From an uncultured Bacteroidales bacterium (lineage in GTDB: Bacteria > Bacteroidota > Bacteroidia > Bacteroidales > JAUNSR01), in the NCBI GenBank assembly GCA_947074145.1, contig CAMTOJ010000033.1, positions 1-38,270 of the forward strand: DNA of 38,270 nucleotides. The letters are read 5' to 3'. Positions 24,796 through 33,965 of the stretch are shown piece after piece. The notes under the pieces were generated by a model, which was given only the letters and a program-made list of their open reading frames with translations, searched no databases and was not told the DNA's origin. The translations under genes and the position numbers were made by a program. The stretch's first letter is position 1, and every line of letters starts with the position of its first letter.

Positions 24796-26499
24796 TTATT
24801 GTATTGTGTAAGTTCCGTTGATTAAATCAAGTGTAATAGTATAAGTTCCTCCAATCAGAGAATCGTCATACTTGATATCACTACCATTGTAATAAGTGAT
24901 TCCGTCATAACCTCCGTAAACATGATTCCAGTCCCAATTGATAAGGAATTTGAATCCCCAACCACAATTGTTTGTAATATCTACAGTCACTTCATATACA
25001 CCAGGAATAGAGGTTGCTGACATAGGATAATTAACAGTCCAGTTGTCATTAAGACCTTCAACGGTTACATCAGTAATCAACATAGTCTGATAGCTCATAG
25101 CAGAAAGAGAAGCGTTCATCAAATAAACTCCTGGTTCCGGCTGTGGAATATTTTTTCCACCCTCTACAAGTTCTCCAGATTCCGGTGTTCCTGTGCCCTC
25201 TTCAACACCGTAGATTGTGGCACCCCATTCCGGTTGAGCAAAGAATTGATAGCCCCATAGAGAATTAATATTTACGACACCGTTGTAAGATTTATTATCT
25301 TCGTTATAAAGACGTAGGTAACTATCAAAATTCCAGTCTGCATTAGTTATTCCGTCATCCTGACCTGTAATCCAAAGTTTTTCGTTAACTGTTTCTTCTT
25401 CTGTAGCTCCGCTCTCAACATAAATTTTAAATGCATCAGCATTATTAAGATCCAAAATAAGAGTAGATTCTCCTGAACCTGTAATATTTAAAGAAACAGA
25501 TGATGCGTCTTTACCAAAAATAAGATTTTGTGAATCTCCTGAGAAACCAACTGTTGAAGAGTTTAATGCAGCAGCTTCATCGTCAACACCAACATTTGTA
25601 TCATATTGATTTCCTGTTCCACTTATTGTAATGTTTATAGAGCCTTCTTTTGCGTCGAAAACATATATCCAACGATTATTAGGACGGTCGTATGTCATTT
25701 CAGCCTCGATATCTCCTGATAAAGTCAGAGAAGGAATATACATTGCCGACCAAACTTCAGCTTTAGTATTCACAATTGAATAGTAACATCCTGTCAGACC
25801 CGGATACCACATGTTCCAACGAGCATCAGGTGTTTCACTTGAAGATAAAAAGAATTCTTTTCCACTTTCTCCAATATTACCCCAAACTGTACCATCTCCC
25901 TCTTTTAGGAAATATCCATACCATGCTCCTGCACCCATAAATCCACTGTAGATACCATCTTTATTTTCAGAAAAGAATGTTTTATTTATTTCATTCTTAT
26001 CACTATCTAATAGAGAAGCATAACGCATATCAATGAAATATGGAGAAACAGCAACCTCAACTACATTACTATATACAGGTGCTGTATTTGGACTTACCGA
26101 ATATTTAAGACAGAAATAAACAGGTGTAGCTACTGAAGGTTCAAGACCAAGGTTATTGGCAAGAGTATTTAATTCCTGACCAGAATACGATTTAGAATTT
26201 GAAGTCTCATTGCTTTCAATAGCATTACGCATATCTTCATTCGAAGAAACAAGCATTGTAGCTGTAAGGACATTAGGTGCCGAATAATTCGGATCATTAA
26301 CCGTTAAAGATTGTCCAGTCCATGCAAAAGAAAGCACTTGTTGTCTTGCCAAGTCTGCTGACAAAATCACTCTATTTGTTGTAGCTACAAGATCAGTATC
26401 CTCAAGCGGTGACAGATAAAGTTTTGTTTCATCCTTTTCACATGATGCAAAAGCAAGAATTGCGAAAAGGCACATTATATATTTACTTATTGTTTTCAT
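24796..26499 (-). CDS. SusE-position surface glycan-binding lipoprotein
   Basis: A 567-residue lipoprotein (lipobox FASC, Cys20, followed by EKDE, typical for surface export). The N-terminal region (about 25-150) is a SusE-type Ig-like domain with the usual wording on LSADLARQQVLSFAWT and PVYFCLKYSV. Several beta domains follow, and the C-terminal ~100 residues (WGFKFLINWDWNHVYGG... TYTITLDLINGTYTIQ) look like the SusE/F C-terminal carbohydrate-binding module, rich in aromatic residues. No catalytic residues are expected. It should hold galactan on the cell surface near SusCD. It lies between hairpins that flank both ends of the gene. Confidence 0.8.
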   Translation of the reverse strand: MKTISKYIMCLFAILAFASCEKDETKLYLSPLEDTDLVATTNRVILSADLARQQVLSFAWTGQSLTVNDPNYSAPNVLTATMLVSSNEDMRNAIESNETSNSKSYSGQELNTLANNLGLEPSVATPVYFCLKYSVSPNTAPVYSNVVEVAVSPYFIDMRYASLLDSDKNEINKTFFSENKDGIYSGFMGAGAWYGYFLKEGDGTVWGNIGESGKEFFLSSSETPDARWNMWYPGLTGCYYSIVNTKAEVWSAMYIPSLTLSGDIEAEMTYDRPNNRWIYVFDAKEGSINITISGTGNQYDTNVGVDDEAAALNSSTVGFSGDSQNLIFGKDASSVSLNITGSGESTLILDLNNADAFKIYVESGATEEETVNEKLWITGQDDGITNADWNFDSYLRLYNEDNKSYNGVVNINSLWGYQFFAQPEWGATIYGVEEGTGTPESGELVEGGKNIPQPEPGVYLMNASLSAMSYQTMLITDVTVEGLNDNWTVNYPMSATSIPGVYEVTVDITNNCGWGFKFLINWDWNHVYGGYDGITYYNGSDIKYDDSLIGGTYTITLDLINGTYTIQ

Positions 26500-26538
26500 T
26501 TTGGTCAGATAAGTTGTTATTACTTATATATCATTTTT

Positions 26539-26556
26539 GGGAGGCGTTAACCTCCC
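26539..26556 (-). promoter_or_regulatory. Intercistronic hairpin after susD
   Basis: A GC-rich 6-bp stem (GGGAGG at 26539-26544 with CCTCCC at 26551-26556, six-base loop) lies five bases beyond the SusD stop. On the minus strand it is followed by A residues, so it is not a terminator for the PUL transcript. It may shield the susCD part of the message from 3' decay. Confidence 0.5.
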
Positions 26557-26560
26557 TTTT

Positions 26561-28138
26561 TTAATATTCCGGATTAGTCATATTAGGATTTGCAGAAAGC
26601 TCTGTCGTCGGAATTGGATAATAATTGAATTTAGCATCAACCGATTTACCGTTTCTGACTCCACCTTTCCATTCCCAAAGGTAAGATCCTGTAGTAAACA
26701 TTCCGTAGCGAACAAGGTCGGTTCTTCTTGTTCCTTCCCAATAAAGTTCGCGAGATCTTTCACTCAAAATAAGCTGTGGTGTAAGCTCTGTCGAAGCAAT
26801 ATTACCTGAAGCATCACCATAAGCTCTTTCTCTCAATTGATTTACATATCCTGCAGCAGTCTCTCTTGATACTTTTCCACTACCTCTTGCAACAGATTCA
26901 GCAATCATAAGATACACATCTGCAAGACGAAACATAGGGAAATCTGTATCTACTCCAAAAGATTGAGTATTTGAAGAAGCTTCTCCGGCATCTGTAAGAT
27001 TAGTCCATTTAGTAACGAAATAACCGTTGGTCTGATTATCCATAACATCCACATTAAGAGTCTGTCCTTCTGTGAAAAACATTGCTCTTCCATCACCTTC
27101 GGCAAACAAAGAAGGAAGTTCTGCTCTTGTTCTGAAAGAACCCCATCCTTGAGTAACCCCGTAAACAGAAGGATCAAGGAAATCAGAAGAGTTACCCATT
27201 GCTCCACAAACTATATATGTTGAAGAACCCCAAGAAACACTTGTTTTCGAATCTACAACAAATGGGAAGATTATCTCATTTGTTCTATTATTATTGTCTG
27301 CATTGAAAAGCTTAGCATATTCCGGTTCAAGAGAATATCCATCAGCGATAACAAGATTTGCAGCATCAATACACTCATCATAATAAGCTTTTGAAGTATA
27401 TACCTCAGCATTAAGATAAAGTTTTGCAAGAAGTGTATTGGCAGCTCCTCGCGAAGCATGACCATATATTACTTCATTTTTAGCAGGCAATAATTCTGCG
27501 ATATCTTTAAGTTCGCTTTCAATAAAGTCGAACAATTGTACTGATGAATAACAAGGAGGTATAAATACTCCTACCGGATCATTTTCCGTAACGAATGGAC
27601 CTTTTCTATATAGGTCAAGAATGTGATAATAAGAAAGAGAGCGTAGGAAACGGGCCTCAGCGGCAAATTTGCGAAGTATGGTCTGATCACTTTCAGAAAA
27701 TGATGAAAGTTTTGAATCAGTTGAATTTCTAAGAAACTCATTTGCAAGAGCGATAGTATAATATGCTCTGTAGTACATATCACTTACCCAAGGATCATTC
27801 GCATCCCATGTAAGATAAGTAAGATCTATGATAAGATCCCCGTCAAGCCATGTTGAAGCTACCTCATCTGTTCCTAATTGTTGTAGATTATAATAACAAC
27901 GCATATAATCTTGTCCGGTATTGCTGCTCATATCAGAATTTCCTCCTCCCAACTCCTGACCAGTCATTATGTAAGAAGCATAAATCTTGGCAAGAACGGA
28001 TGTATAGTTTTCTACTGAAGTATAAACATCCTTAGAGGTAGTTTCAATATGAGGCATCTGATCAAGCTGATCAACACAGCCTGTCAACGAAACTGACATA
28101 AGACCACCGGCTAATATATAATTGAATATTTTTTTCAT
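26561..28138 (-). CDS. SusD family outer-membrane glycan-binding lipoprotein
   Basis: A 525-residue lipoprotein (lipobox SLTGC, Cys21) with the SusD/RagB layout. N-terminal helices carry TPR-like repeats (FAAEARFLRSLSYYHILDLYRKGPFV is the family core, about residues 165-190). The C-terminal part ends in the typical RSRELYWEGTRRTDLVRYGMF and YPIPTTELSANPNMTNPEY pattern. It forms the lid over the SusC transporter and hands galacto-oligosaccharides to it. It follows SusC after 58 bases, the normal order. Confidence 0.95.
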   Translation of the reverse strand: MKKIFNYILAGGLMSVSLTGCVDQLDQMPHIETTSKDVYTSVENYTSVLAKIYASYIMTGQELGGGNSDMSSNTGQDYMRCYYNLQQLGTDEVASTWLDGDLIIDLTYLTWDANDPWVSDMYYRAYYTIALANEFLRNSTDSKLSSFSESDQTILRKFAAEARFLRSLSYYHILDLYRKGPFVTENDPVGVFIPPCYSSVQLFDFIESELKDIAELLPAKNEVIYGHASRGAANTLLAKLYLNAEVYTSKAYYDECIDAANLVIADGYSLEPEYAKLFNADNNNRTNEIIFPFVVDSKTSVSWGSSTYIVCGAMGNSSDFLDPSVYGVTQGWGSFRTRAELPSLFAEGDGRAMFFTEGQTLNVDVMDNQTNGYFVTKWTNLTDAGEASSNTQSFGVDTDFPMFRLADVYLMIAESVARGSGKVSRETAAGYVNQLRERAYGDASGNIASTELTPQLILSERSRELYWEGTRRTDLVRYGMFTTGSYLWEWKGGVRNGKSVDAKFNYYPIPTTELSANPNMTNPEY

Positions 28139-28196
28139 CTTAATTGATTTTAATGGTTTAATTTTTGAGATTCTTCAAATAATTAAAAATTTAATC

Positions 28197-31175
28197 TTAG
28201 AATTCAAGACCAACACTTAATGAGAATGTTCTCGGGCGAGGATAGAATGTATTATCCATTCCGTTAGGAACTTCAGGATCGACACCTGAATATTTAGTTA
28301 TTGTAAATACATTCTGGCACATCGCACTCACGTTAAGTGAGAAGTATTTGCTGATCTGTCCAAAATTATAACCAAGACTGATATTGTCCATTTTCAAGAA
28401 TGACGCATTTTCTACATAATAGTCGCTCAATGGCTGACGGCTTGCAAATCCTGTTTCAAGATAACTTGCTGAAAGATTGTTAAGCTGAGCTGAGTTATAC
28501 GACATAGTATTAAGTGCTCCTGTATTCATCGCCATACCGTTGTATACATAGTTTCCTATATTTGAACGGAAGCTCATTCCAAGATTCCATTTTTTATATC
28601 TAAAAGATGTACTCAATCCTAAGATATAATCAGGAGCAGGTGATTTATAACGATATCTGTCTTCTGAATTAATCTCTCCGTCACCATTAAGATCTGCATA
28701 AGCTCCCTCGATTGGTTTTCCGTCAACATCATAAAGCTGTTTGTAAACGAAGAACATATAAGGTTCGTATCCTTCAGATAATACCTGGAACTGATTACCA
28801 TCGATATATGGACCAACAAGCGTATTTACAGCAGCTGTACCTTGAACAAGTGAAAGATTTTTCACTTTCATTTTCTGTGTTGTTGCATTGAAGCTAAGAT
28901 CCCAAGAGAAATTCTTTGTATCAATTGGAGTAGCGCTTATTGTAAACTCAAAACCTTCACTGTTTACATTACCCACATTTGTAGTGATGTTTTTGTCGAA
29001 GTTAACTCCTGCAGGAGTAGGAACTGTTGCAAGAAGATCTTTTGTCTTACGCGTGTAATAATCAAAGCTACCTGTTATCTTATTATCAAAAAATCCGAAA
29101 TCAAAACCGTAGTTATAAGAAGTTGTTGTTTCCCATTTCAGATTTGCAACATATGCTTCAGGTCTGTAAGTAAATACCGGAATGTTTCCAAACTGATATT
29201 GAGCACCTGTCTGACCCGGAGTATAAACCGGAAGGTAATTATAGTTACCAATACCATCTTGTTGTCCGGTTACCCCGTAACTTGCACGAATCTTAAGATT
29301 GCTTAGTATATCGTTATCTTTAAGAAACTCCTCTTCTGTAACTCTCCAACCAAGTGCAAGAGAAGGGAAAGTACCCCAACGAACATCTTTTGCAAATCTT
29401 GAAGTTCCGTCACGACGAACAGTCGCAGTCAACATATATCTTGAGTCATAAGAATAATTCAAACGAGCATAATAAGAAAGTAGTGTATGACGCTGATCAG
29501 ATGCAGCAACATCTTTAATCTCTTTTCCTCCTGCTGTAGATTCTCTATAGAAGCTTGTTACACTTTTCCAATCCTGGAAATCGTAACCTGCAGTTACATC
29601 TATATTACTATTGATTACATCAAAGTATTTATTGTAATTAAGATATGCTGTGAAAAGTTTGTTAGAATTCTCTTGTGGTCCGTATTTATAATCCCTTCCC
29701 GAATCTGCCAAATCAGGAGAATAATTAAGATATGCTTCAACCGGCACATATACTGTCCCATAACCCTCTGCATAATCTCCACCTAAAGTTGTATGGAATC
29801 TTAATTCTGGCAAGAAATGAAATTTATAGTCTAAATCAAAATTACCAATTACACGTTTAACAGTACTTTTTGATGTGTATTGATTAAGAAGTCCGACAGG
29901 ATTCGCAATACCTCCTGTTACCGGATTTCCCGTATTATCAAGACCTTCTGTATAACCACCAAAATTGTTGTTACCGGAATAAACAGGCAGAGTAGGATTG
30001 TAAGTAGCTGCATTCCAAATTGCTCCGGTATTTGCAAAATTATTATTACTCAATGATCCTTTTACGTTAAACCCAAGTTTCAAATGATCCTTAAAGAATG
30101 AAGGAGTAACATTTATACTTCCTGTGTAACGCTCTGCATTATCAGTCATAAGGATACCATCCTGATTAAAGTATCCGAAAGATACACGATATGGAAGGTT
30201 TCTATTTAAACGTCCTGAAATACTAATATTATTATCAGTTCCGAATGCTGCACCAAATACTTCATCATTCCAATCTGTGTTTGAGTCACCAAGCAAAGCC
30301 TTCTGTGCATCTGAACCATTAGCATTTACAACATCAACAAACTCATTTCGAGATAACATCTTAGCTGTTCTGTCTACTGTTTGTATAGAGTTTGTTGTAG
30401 AGAAACTTATCTTTGGTTTGTCAGTTGTACCCTTTTTTGTTGTAATAAGAATAACCCCGTTAGAAGCTCTCGAACCGTAAATTGCAGTTGAAGAAGCATC
30501 TTTAAGGATAGTCATATTCTCGATATCATTAGGGTTTATAAGACTTAGGAAATTATTACTTCCGCTTATTCCTCCTGTTTCCAAAGGCACACCGTCAAGT
30601 ACGATCAAAGGATCATTACTTGCATTAAGAGAAGCTCCCCCACGAATACGAATAGTACTTCCCGCAGTTGGGGAACCACTACCAGTCATAATCTGAACAC
30701 CTGATACTTTACCATTAATTAGCTGTTCTGGTGAATTGATTAATCCGACATTGAAGTCATCGCTACTAATGTTTGAAACAGAACCGGTAAGGTCACTTTT
30801 ACGTTGTGTACCGTACCCTACCACTACAACATCATTAAGTTGCTGTGTAAATGGCTCAAGTTTTACTCTTAAAATCGCGTTATCGGATATTCCAACAGTT
30901 TTTGTTTGGTATCCAATAAAAGAAATAGTAAGATCTTTACTCCCCTTAGGAACCTCTAAAGAGAAGTTTCCATCAAGATCCGTAATCGTTCCGGTTGTTG
31001 TACCGGGAAGCAAAATAGTAACTCCCATCATCGGATCACTAAACTCATCAACTACCTTACCTGTGATTTTCATATTTTCACTCTGAGCAAAGGCTCCGAA
31101 GCAAAATATAAAGAGTGATAGCATTGTCAGAAGTCGTCTTCCTATACCATCTAAATTTAAGGTTTTACTCTTCAT
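28197..31175 (-). CDS. SusC family TonB-dependent outer-membrane transporter
   Basis: A 992-residue TonB-dependent receptor that imports oligosaccharides with its SusD lid. I use ATG 31175 (MKSKTLNL); an in-frame start 48 bases upstream adds only charged residues before the signal peptide. After the signal peptide comes a carboxypeptidase-regulatory-like Ig domain (about 35-115, ITGKVVDEFSDPMMGVTI). A TonB-box-like segment LNDVVVVGYGTQRK follows, then a plug (TGSVSNI... GGASLNASNDPLIVLDGVP) and a 22-strand barrel ending in FSLSVGLEF with a terminal Phe. It is upstream of and paired with susD. No TAnnTTTG promoter box is visible in the 152-base upstream gap. Confidence 0.97.
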   Translation of the reverse strand: MKSKTLNLDGIGRRLLTMLSLFIFCFGAFAQSENMKITGKVVDEFSDPMMGVTILLPGTTTGTITDLDGNFSLEVPKGSKDLTISFIGYQTKTVGISDNAILRVKLEPFTQQLNDVVVVGYGTQRKSDLTGSVSNISSDDFNVGLINSPEQLINGKVSGVQIMTGSGSPTAGSTIRIRGGASLNASNDPLIVLDGVPLETGGISGSNNFLSLINPNDIENMTILKDASSTAIYGSRASNGVILITTKKGTTDKPKISFSTTNSIQTVDRTAKMLSRNEFVDVVNANGSDAQKALLGDSNTDWNDEVFGAAFGTDNNISISGRLNRNLPYRVSFGYFNQDGILMTDNAERYTGSINVTPSFFKDHLKLGFNVKGSLSNNNFANTGAIWNAATYNPTLPVYSGNNNFGGYTEGLDNTGNPVTGGIANPVGLLNQYTSKSTVKRVIGNFDLDYKFHFLPELRFHTTLGGDYAEGYGTVYVPVEAYLNYSPDLADSGRDYKYGPQENSNKLFTAYLNYNKYFDVINSNIDVTAGYDFQDWKSVTSFYRESTAGGKEIKDVAASDQRHTLLSYYARLNYSYDSRYMLTATVRRDGTSRFAKDVRWGTFPSLALGWRVTEEEFLKDNDILSNLKIRASYGVTGQQDGIGNYNYLPVYTPGQTGAQYQFGNIPVFTYRPEAYVANLKWETTTSYNYGFDFGFFDNKITGSFDYYTRKTKDLLATVPTPAGVNFDKNITTNVGNVNSEGFEFTISATPIDTKNFSWDLSFNATTQKMKVKNLSLVQGTAAVNTLVGPYIDGNQFQVLSEGYEPYMFFVYKQLYDVDGKPIEGAYADLNGDGEINSEDRYRYKSPAPDYILGLSTSFRYKKWNLGMSFRSNIGNYVYNGMAMNTGALNTMSYNSAQLNNLSASYLETGFASRQPLSDYYVENASFLKMDNISLGYNFGQISKYFSLNVSAMCQNVFTITKYSGVDPEVPNGMDNTFYPRPRTFSLSVGLEF

Positions 31176-31327
31176 GTTTGTAAGTTTTTGTTTATGTTTT
31201 ATTGTATTATGTATTTCTCTCATACCATGACAGATATAATGTTCAACTTAATCTAAATTGATTTATGTATTATATAATATTATTCTACATAATTTGAATA
31301 GTATTATACACCTACCTCATAAGCTAT

Positions 31328-33790
31328 TTATCTAAATGTTATGTGCAGATTATCCGCATTAAACATCTCTTGAGTGTGAATCTGAATAAAATCTGAATCC
31401 AAAATTTCGAACTCTCTGTTTTCCTGAGGTATAAACTTCTTACTCAGAAAATCAGGATAAGCGTGTGGTAATAAAAGTGTAGGAGCAATCCTCAATTCGT
31501 CAATTCTCACTTCATATTCGCTTTCAGCTGTTTTACGAGCTTTGGCTTCATATGTATATCCCCAAGATGTGATAAGCGCAACATTCACATCTCCTTTTTG
31601 CCAAAGACCTTTAAGTTTAATTGTTTTACATTCGGCCGATTTATTTGGTCTGGCATCTATTATATCTCTTATATATTTCTTTGTGTAATATTCTTTATCC
31701 CCTTTTTCATTCCAATCGGGAATACTGTAATATTCAAGCCCCTTGTTCATCTCATATGGGCAATGCACCAATATTTCCGAATCTTTATTTTCAAGTCGGG
31801 TTTCATAATATTTATAATCTATATAATCCCAATCAAGAGGCATACCTTTAACCTTTTCCGGATAAGTATATGTTTTACCTTCAGAATATACCACTATGTT
31901 ATAGCAGAATTTATTCTCATTAAGCCATTCAGCCGGTACATTTGTTTCATATCTGAAATTATCTATCTTATCAAGTTTCAAATATGGATTTTCATCATTC
32001 CAGAATGAGATTCGATTATTATATAATAATACTGAATCAATGCGTCCTTGTGAAATCACATCTGTTATAATATTCAGGTCATTCTCTTTTTCCGCAACTT
32101 TAGCAGGAATATGAGCAAGAGCACAATCAGGAGCATTATCTTGAGGAGAATAGAATTCGTTAATTCTTATATTTTTAATTGTTGCATCTTCTTTAATTTT
32201 CTTATTGGTAACAGAAAGAATATAAGTTCCCGGTGCAATTTCAAAAATTGTTGAATTCACCTTGCGTTTGAACGTATTGCCTTTATTAATACCTTTAATA
32301 AAGAAACCTTCTTCAAATTCAGGCAAATCTACTCTCATTGTATTTCTGTGACTCTTTAGAGCCGCTACCTGTCTTTTTAATGATGCTTTTCCAAAAGGAT
32401 CTTCCATTATCATTACATCAGGCATCACTTCAAGTCGCCATACTCCATTTTCTATCTTATCAAGAAAATAAGCTCCAGTACCTGTATAATATACTAATGG
32501 CGATGTTCCACATCCTGCAATCTCTGTCAATGATTCCGTATTGATTGGATTTTCATCTGTACTGTTAGTATATATAAACTTGTCAGAAGAATTTACAAGA
32601 CTAAGATCTCTATGATGACTTACTGTGAAATCACTGAAAACAGTATCGTTGGGATAACCGCCGAATGTTTCTCCTCTTTTCACTTTATAAGCAACCTCGG
32701 CTGCAATTTTCATCCCCAACGCTTTCGATGGAGTATAAAGCAAATTCAGATAATGAGTTTGGTACTCTGTATTAGCCCATGCAATATCAGTAGGATCATA
32801 AGCAAACTGAGTTATCCATTGAAATCCTTTTCCTCTTAAGGTTCTTACCGTTGCAGGAAACATATACGAATAAAGAATATCTGCCGGATCAAATTCATAT
32901 ATGATTTTGGTTTTGTTTTCAAATCCTCTTATCTGATCAAACGGAATATCGTATGAATCTACAAAAGGAAGGAAATTACCTTTTCGTATATGACCGGCTA
33001 CAAGACCGATCGGATACCATTGATATGTTGTTCCTTGAATATTAGAATTGAAATATGCATCTACATGATCAAGATTATGGCTCACATTATAAAAGAGAGG
33101 TTTCTTATTTCCGGCTCCCTCAATAGAGCGAACCATCTCAGATATATAGTTGTGAGTAACCTGAGAAGAAACAGAATGAGTAGGCTCATTATTGATCTCG
33201 AATCCAACAATTGCAGGGTCTGTCATATAGGAAAGCCCGGTATATCTGTTAATATGAGAAACAATAGCTGCTGCATATTTTTTCTGAGCCTGCAAAGCTT
33301 TAGGATCAGAGTGAATTATATCCTTTTTATAATCATAACTAAATCCTCCTGTCTGAATGTTTCTCTCCGGATACCCATTTCCAAAGTTTGTTTGGAGAGT
33401 GACAAGTGTATATATTCCTCTTTCCTTTAATTTATATATAAGGTAATCCAAAAGATCAAGATGATGGTTATCTTTCAAATTCCCTTCACTGTCTGAAATT
33501 TCCACATCCCATATATGAATTCTATATGCGTTAACGCCAAGTCTGGAGATATGATAAACATCATTATCAATAACCTCCTTGTAATCTTTTTCAAGATACC
33601 CAAGAGCGCGGTAAGCATGAGCAAACGGTGTGGTATAATTTACACCGAAGAAAGAAGCTTCTTCGTTTGATGAAGCAAACCTCATCACACCTTCTTTATC
33701 GATTATCACCTCATCCATTTCTTTTTCAGTTTTAGTACATGAAAAAGAAATAATCATCATCACCAATAAAAACCACTTTATTTCTTTCAT
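31328..33790 (-). CDS. Clan GH-A-like glycoside hydrolase lipoprotein of uncertain family
   Basis: An 820-residue lipoprotein from ATG 33790 (lipobox SFSC, Cys18). A start 147 bases upstream would place a second hydrophobic run before the lipobox and is rejected. The N-terminal ~400 residues read as a (beta/alpha)8 GH-A fold: FFGVNYTTPF, LGVNAYRIHIWD, VGFEINNEPTH with acid/base candidate Glu202, and KIIYEFDPADI with nucleophile candidate Glu299. The C-terminal half is beta-rich. It lies in a galactan PUL directly after the regulator, so a beta-galactosidase or galactanase is likely; GH147, known from pectic galactan PULs, is my first guess, but I cannot confirm it. It has its own upstream gap of 175 bases with a promoter box and an inverted repeat. 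Confidence 0.7.
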   Translation of the reverse strand: MKEIKWFLLVMMIISFSCTKTEKEMDEVIIDKEGVMRFASSNEEASFFGVNYTTPFAHAYRALGYLEKDYKEVIDNDVYHISRLGVNAYRIHIWDVEISDSEGNLKDNHHLDLLDYLIYKLKERGIYTLVTLQTNFGNGYPERNIQTGGFSYDYKKDIIHSDPKALQAQKKYAAAIVSHINRYTGLSYMTDPAIVGFEINNEPTHSVSSQVTHNYISEMVRSIEGAGNKKPLFYNVSHNLDHVDAYFNSNIQGTTYQWYPIGLVAGHIRKGNFLPFVDSYDIPFDQIRGFENKTKIIYEFDPADILYSYMFPATVRTLRGKGFQWITQFAYDPTDIAWANTEYQTHYLNLLYTPSKALGMKIAAEVAYKVKRGETFGGYPNDTVFSDFTVSHHRDLSLVNSSDKFIYTNSTDENPINTESLTEIAGCGTSPLVYYTGTGAYFLDKIENGVWRLEVMPDVMIMEDPFGKASLKRQVAALKSHRNTMRVDLPEFEEGFFIKGINKGNTFKRKVNSTIFEIAPGTYILSVTNKKIKEDATIKNIRINEFYSPQDNAPDCALAHIPAKVAEKENDLNIITDVISQGRIDSVLLYNNRISFWNDENPYLKLDKIDNFRYETNVPAEWLNENKFCYNIVVYSEGKTYTYPEKVKGMPLDWDYIDYKYYETRLENKDSEILVHCPYEMNKGLEYYSIPDWNEKGDKEYYTKKYIRDIIDARPNKSAECKTIKLKGLWQKGDVNVALITSWGYTYEAKARKTAESEYEVRIDELRIAPTLLLPHAYPDFLSKKFIPQENREFEILDSDFIQIHTQEMFNADNLHITFR

Positions 33791-33815
33791 ATTAAATACA
33801 AATGACGTTTTCGTT

Positions 33816-33916
33816 ACGCAACAAATATAGATTCCAACCAAAAAAACCGATAAAACAAATTGGACAGATACTATAACAAATAAGACAACATGCTGTACAA
33901 CACCTCTTTGTTGCGT
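33816..33916. promoter_or_regulatory. 10-bp inverted repeat in the promoter gap of the GH-A-like gene
   Basis: ACGCAACAAA (33816-33825) and its exact reverse complement TTTGTTGCGT (33907-33916) lie 81 bases apart in the gap between the regulator gene and the GH-A-like gene. The left copy overlaps the -7 box. Paired regulator sites with looping, or sites of the adjacent AraC-type regulator, are possible readings. Confidence 0.4.
33822..33829 (-). promoter_or_regulatory. Candidate -7 promoter box for the GH-A-like gene
   Basis: The minus strand reads TATATTTG, the same octamer as in the promoters at 15984 and 20931, ending 31 bases before the chosen start codon. No good -33 TTTG lies at the usual distance, which is common for promoters that depend on an activator. 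Confidence 0.45.
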
Positions 33917-33965
33917 CGAATACCCCTTTTTAGACAATAAACCTCTGATAAATATTAGACTAATT

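Noticed and set aside
26539..26560. Terminator behind susD
   Set aside because: The T-run is on the plus strand, opposite to the PUL transcript; on the minus strand the stem is followed by A residues.
31176..31223. 16-residue upstream extension of SusC
   Set aside because: MREIHNTIKHKQKLTN is polar and precedes a complete signal peptide; ATG 31175 is the natural start.
32990..33430. 146-codon plus-strand frame inside the GH-A-like gene
   Set aside because: Antisense shadow of a well-supported coding sequence; composition is low in typical protein features.
33791..33937. 49-residue N-terminal extension of the GH-A-like lipoprotein
   Set aside because: It would bury the lipoprotein signal behind a second hydrophobic run and would cover the -7 box and inverted repeat; ATG 33790 gives a normal lipobox at Cys18.
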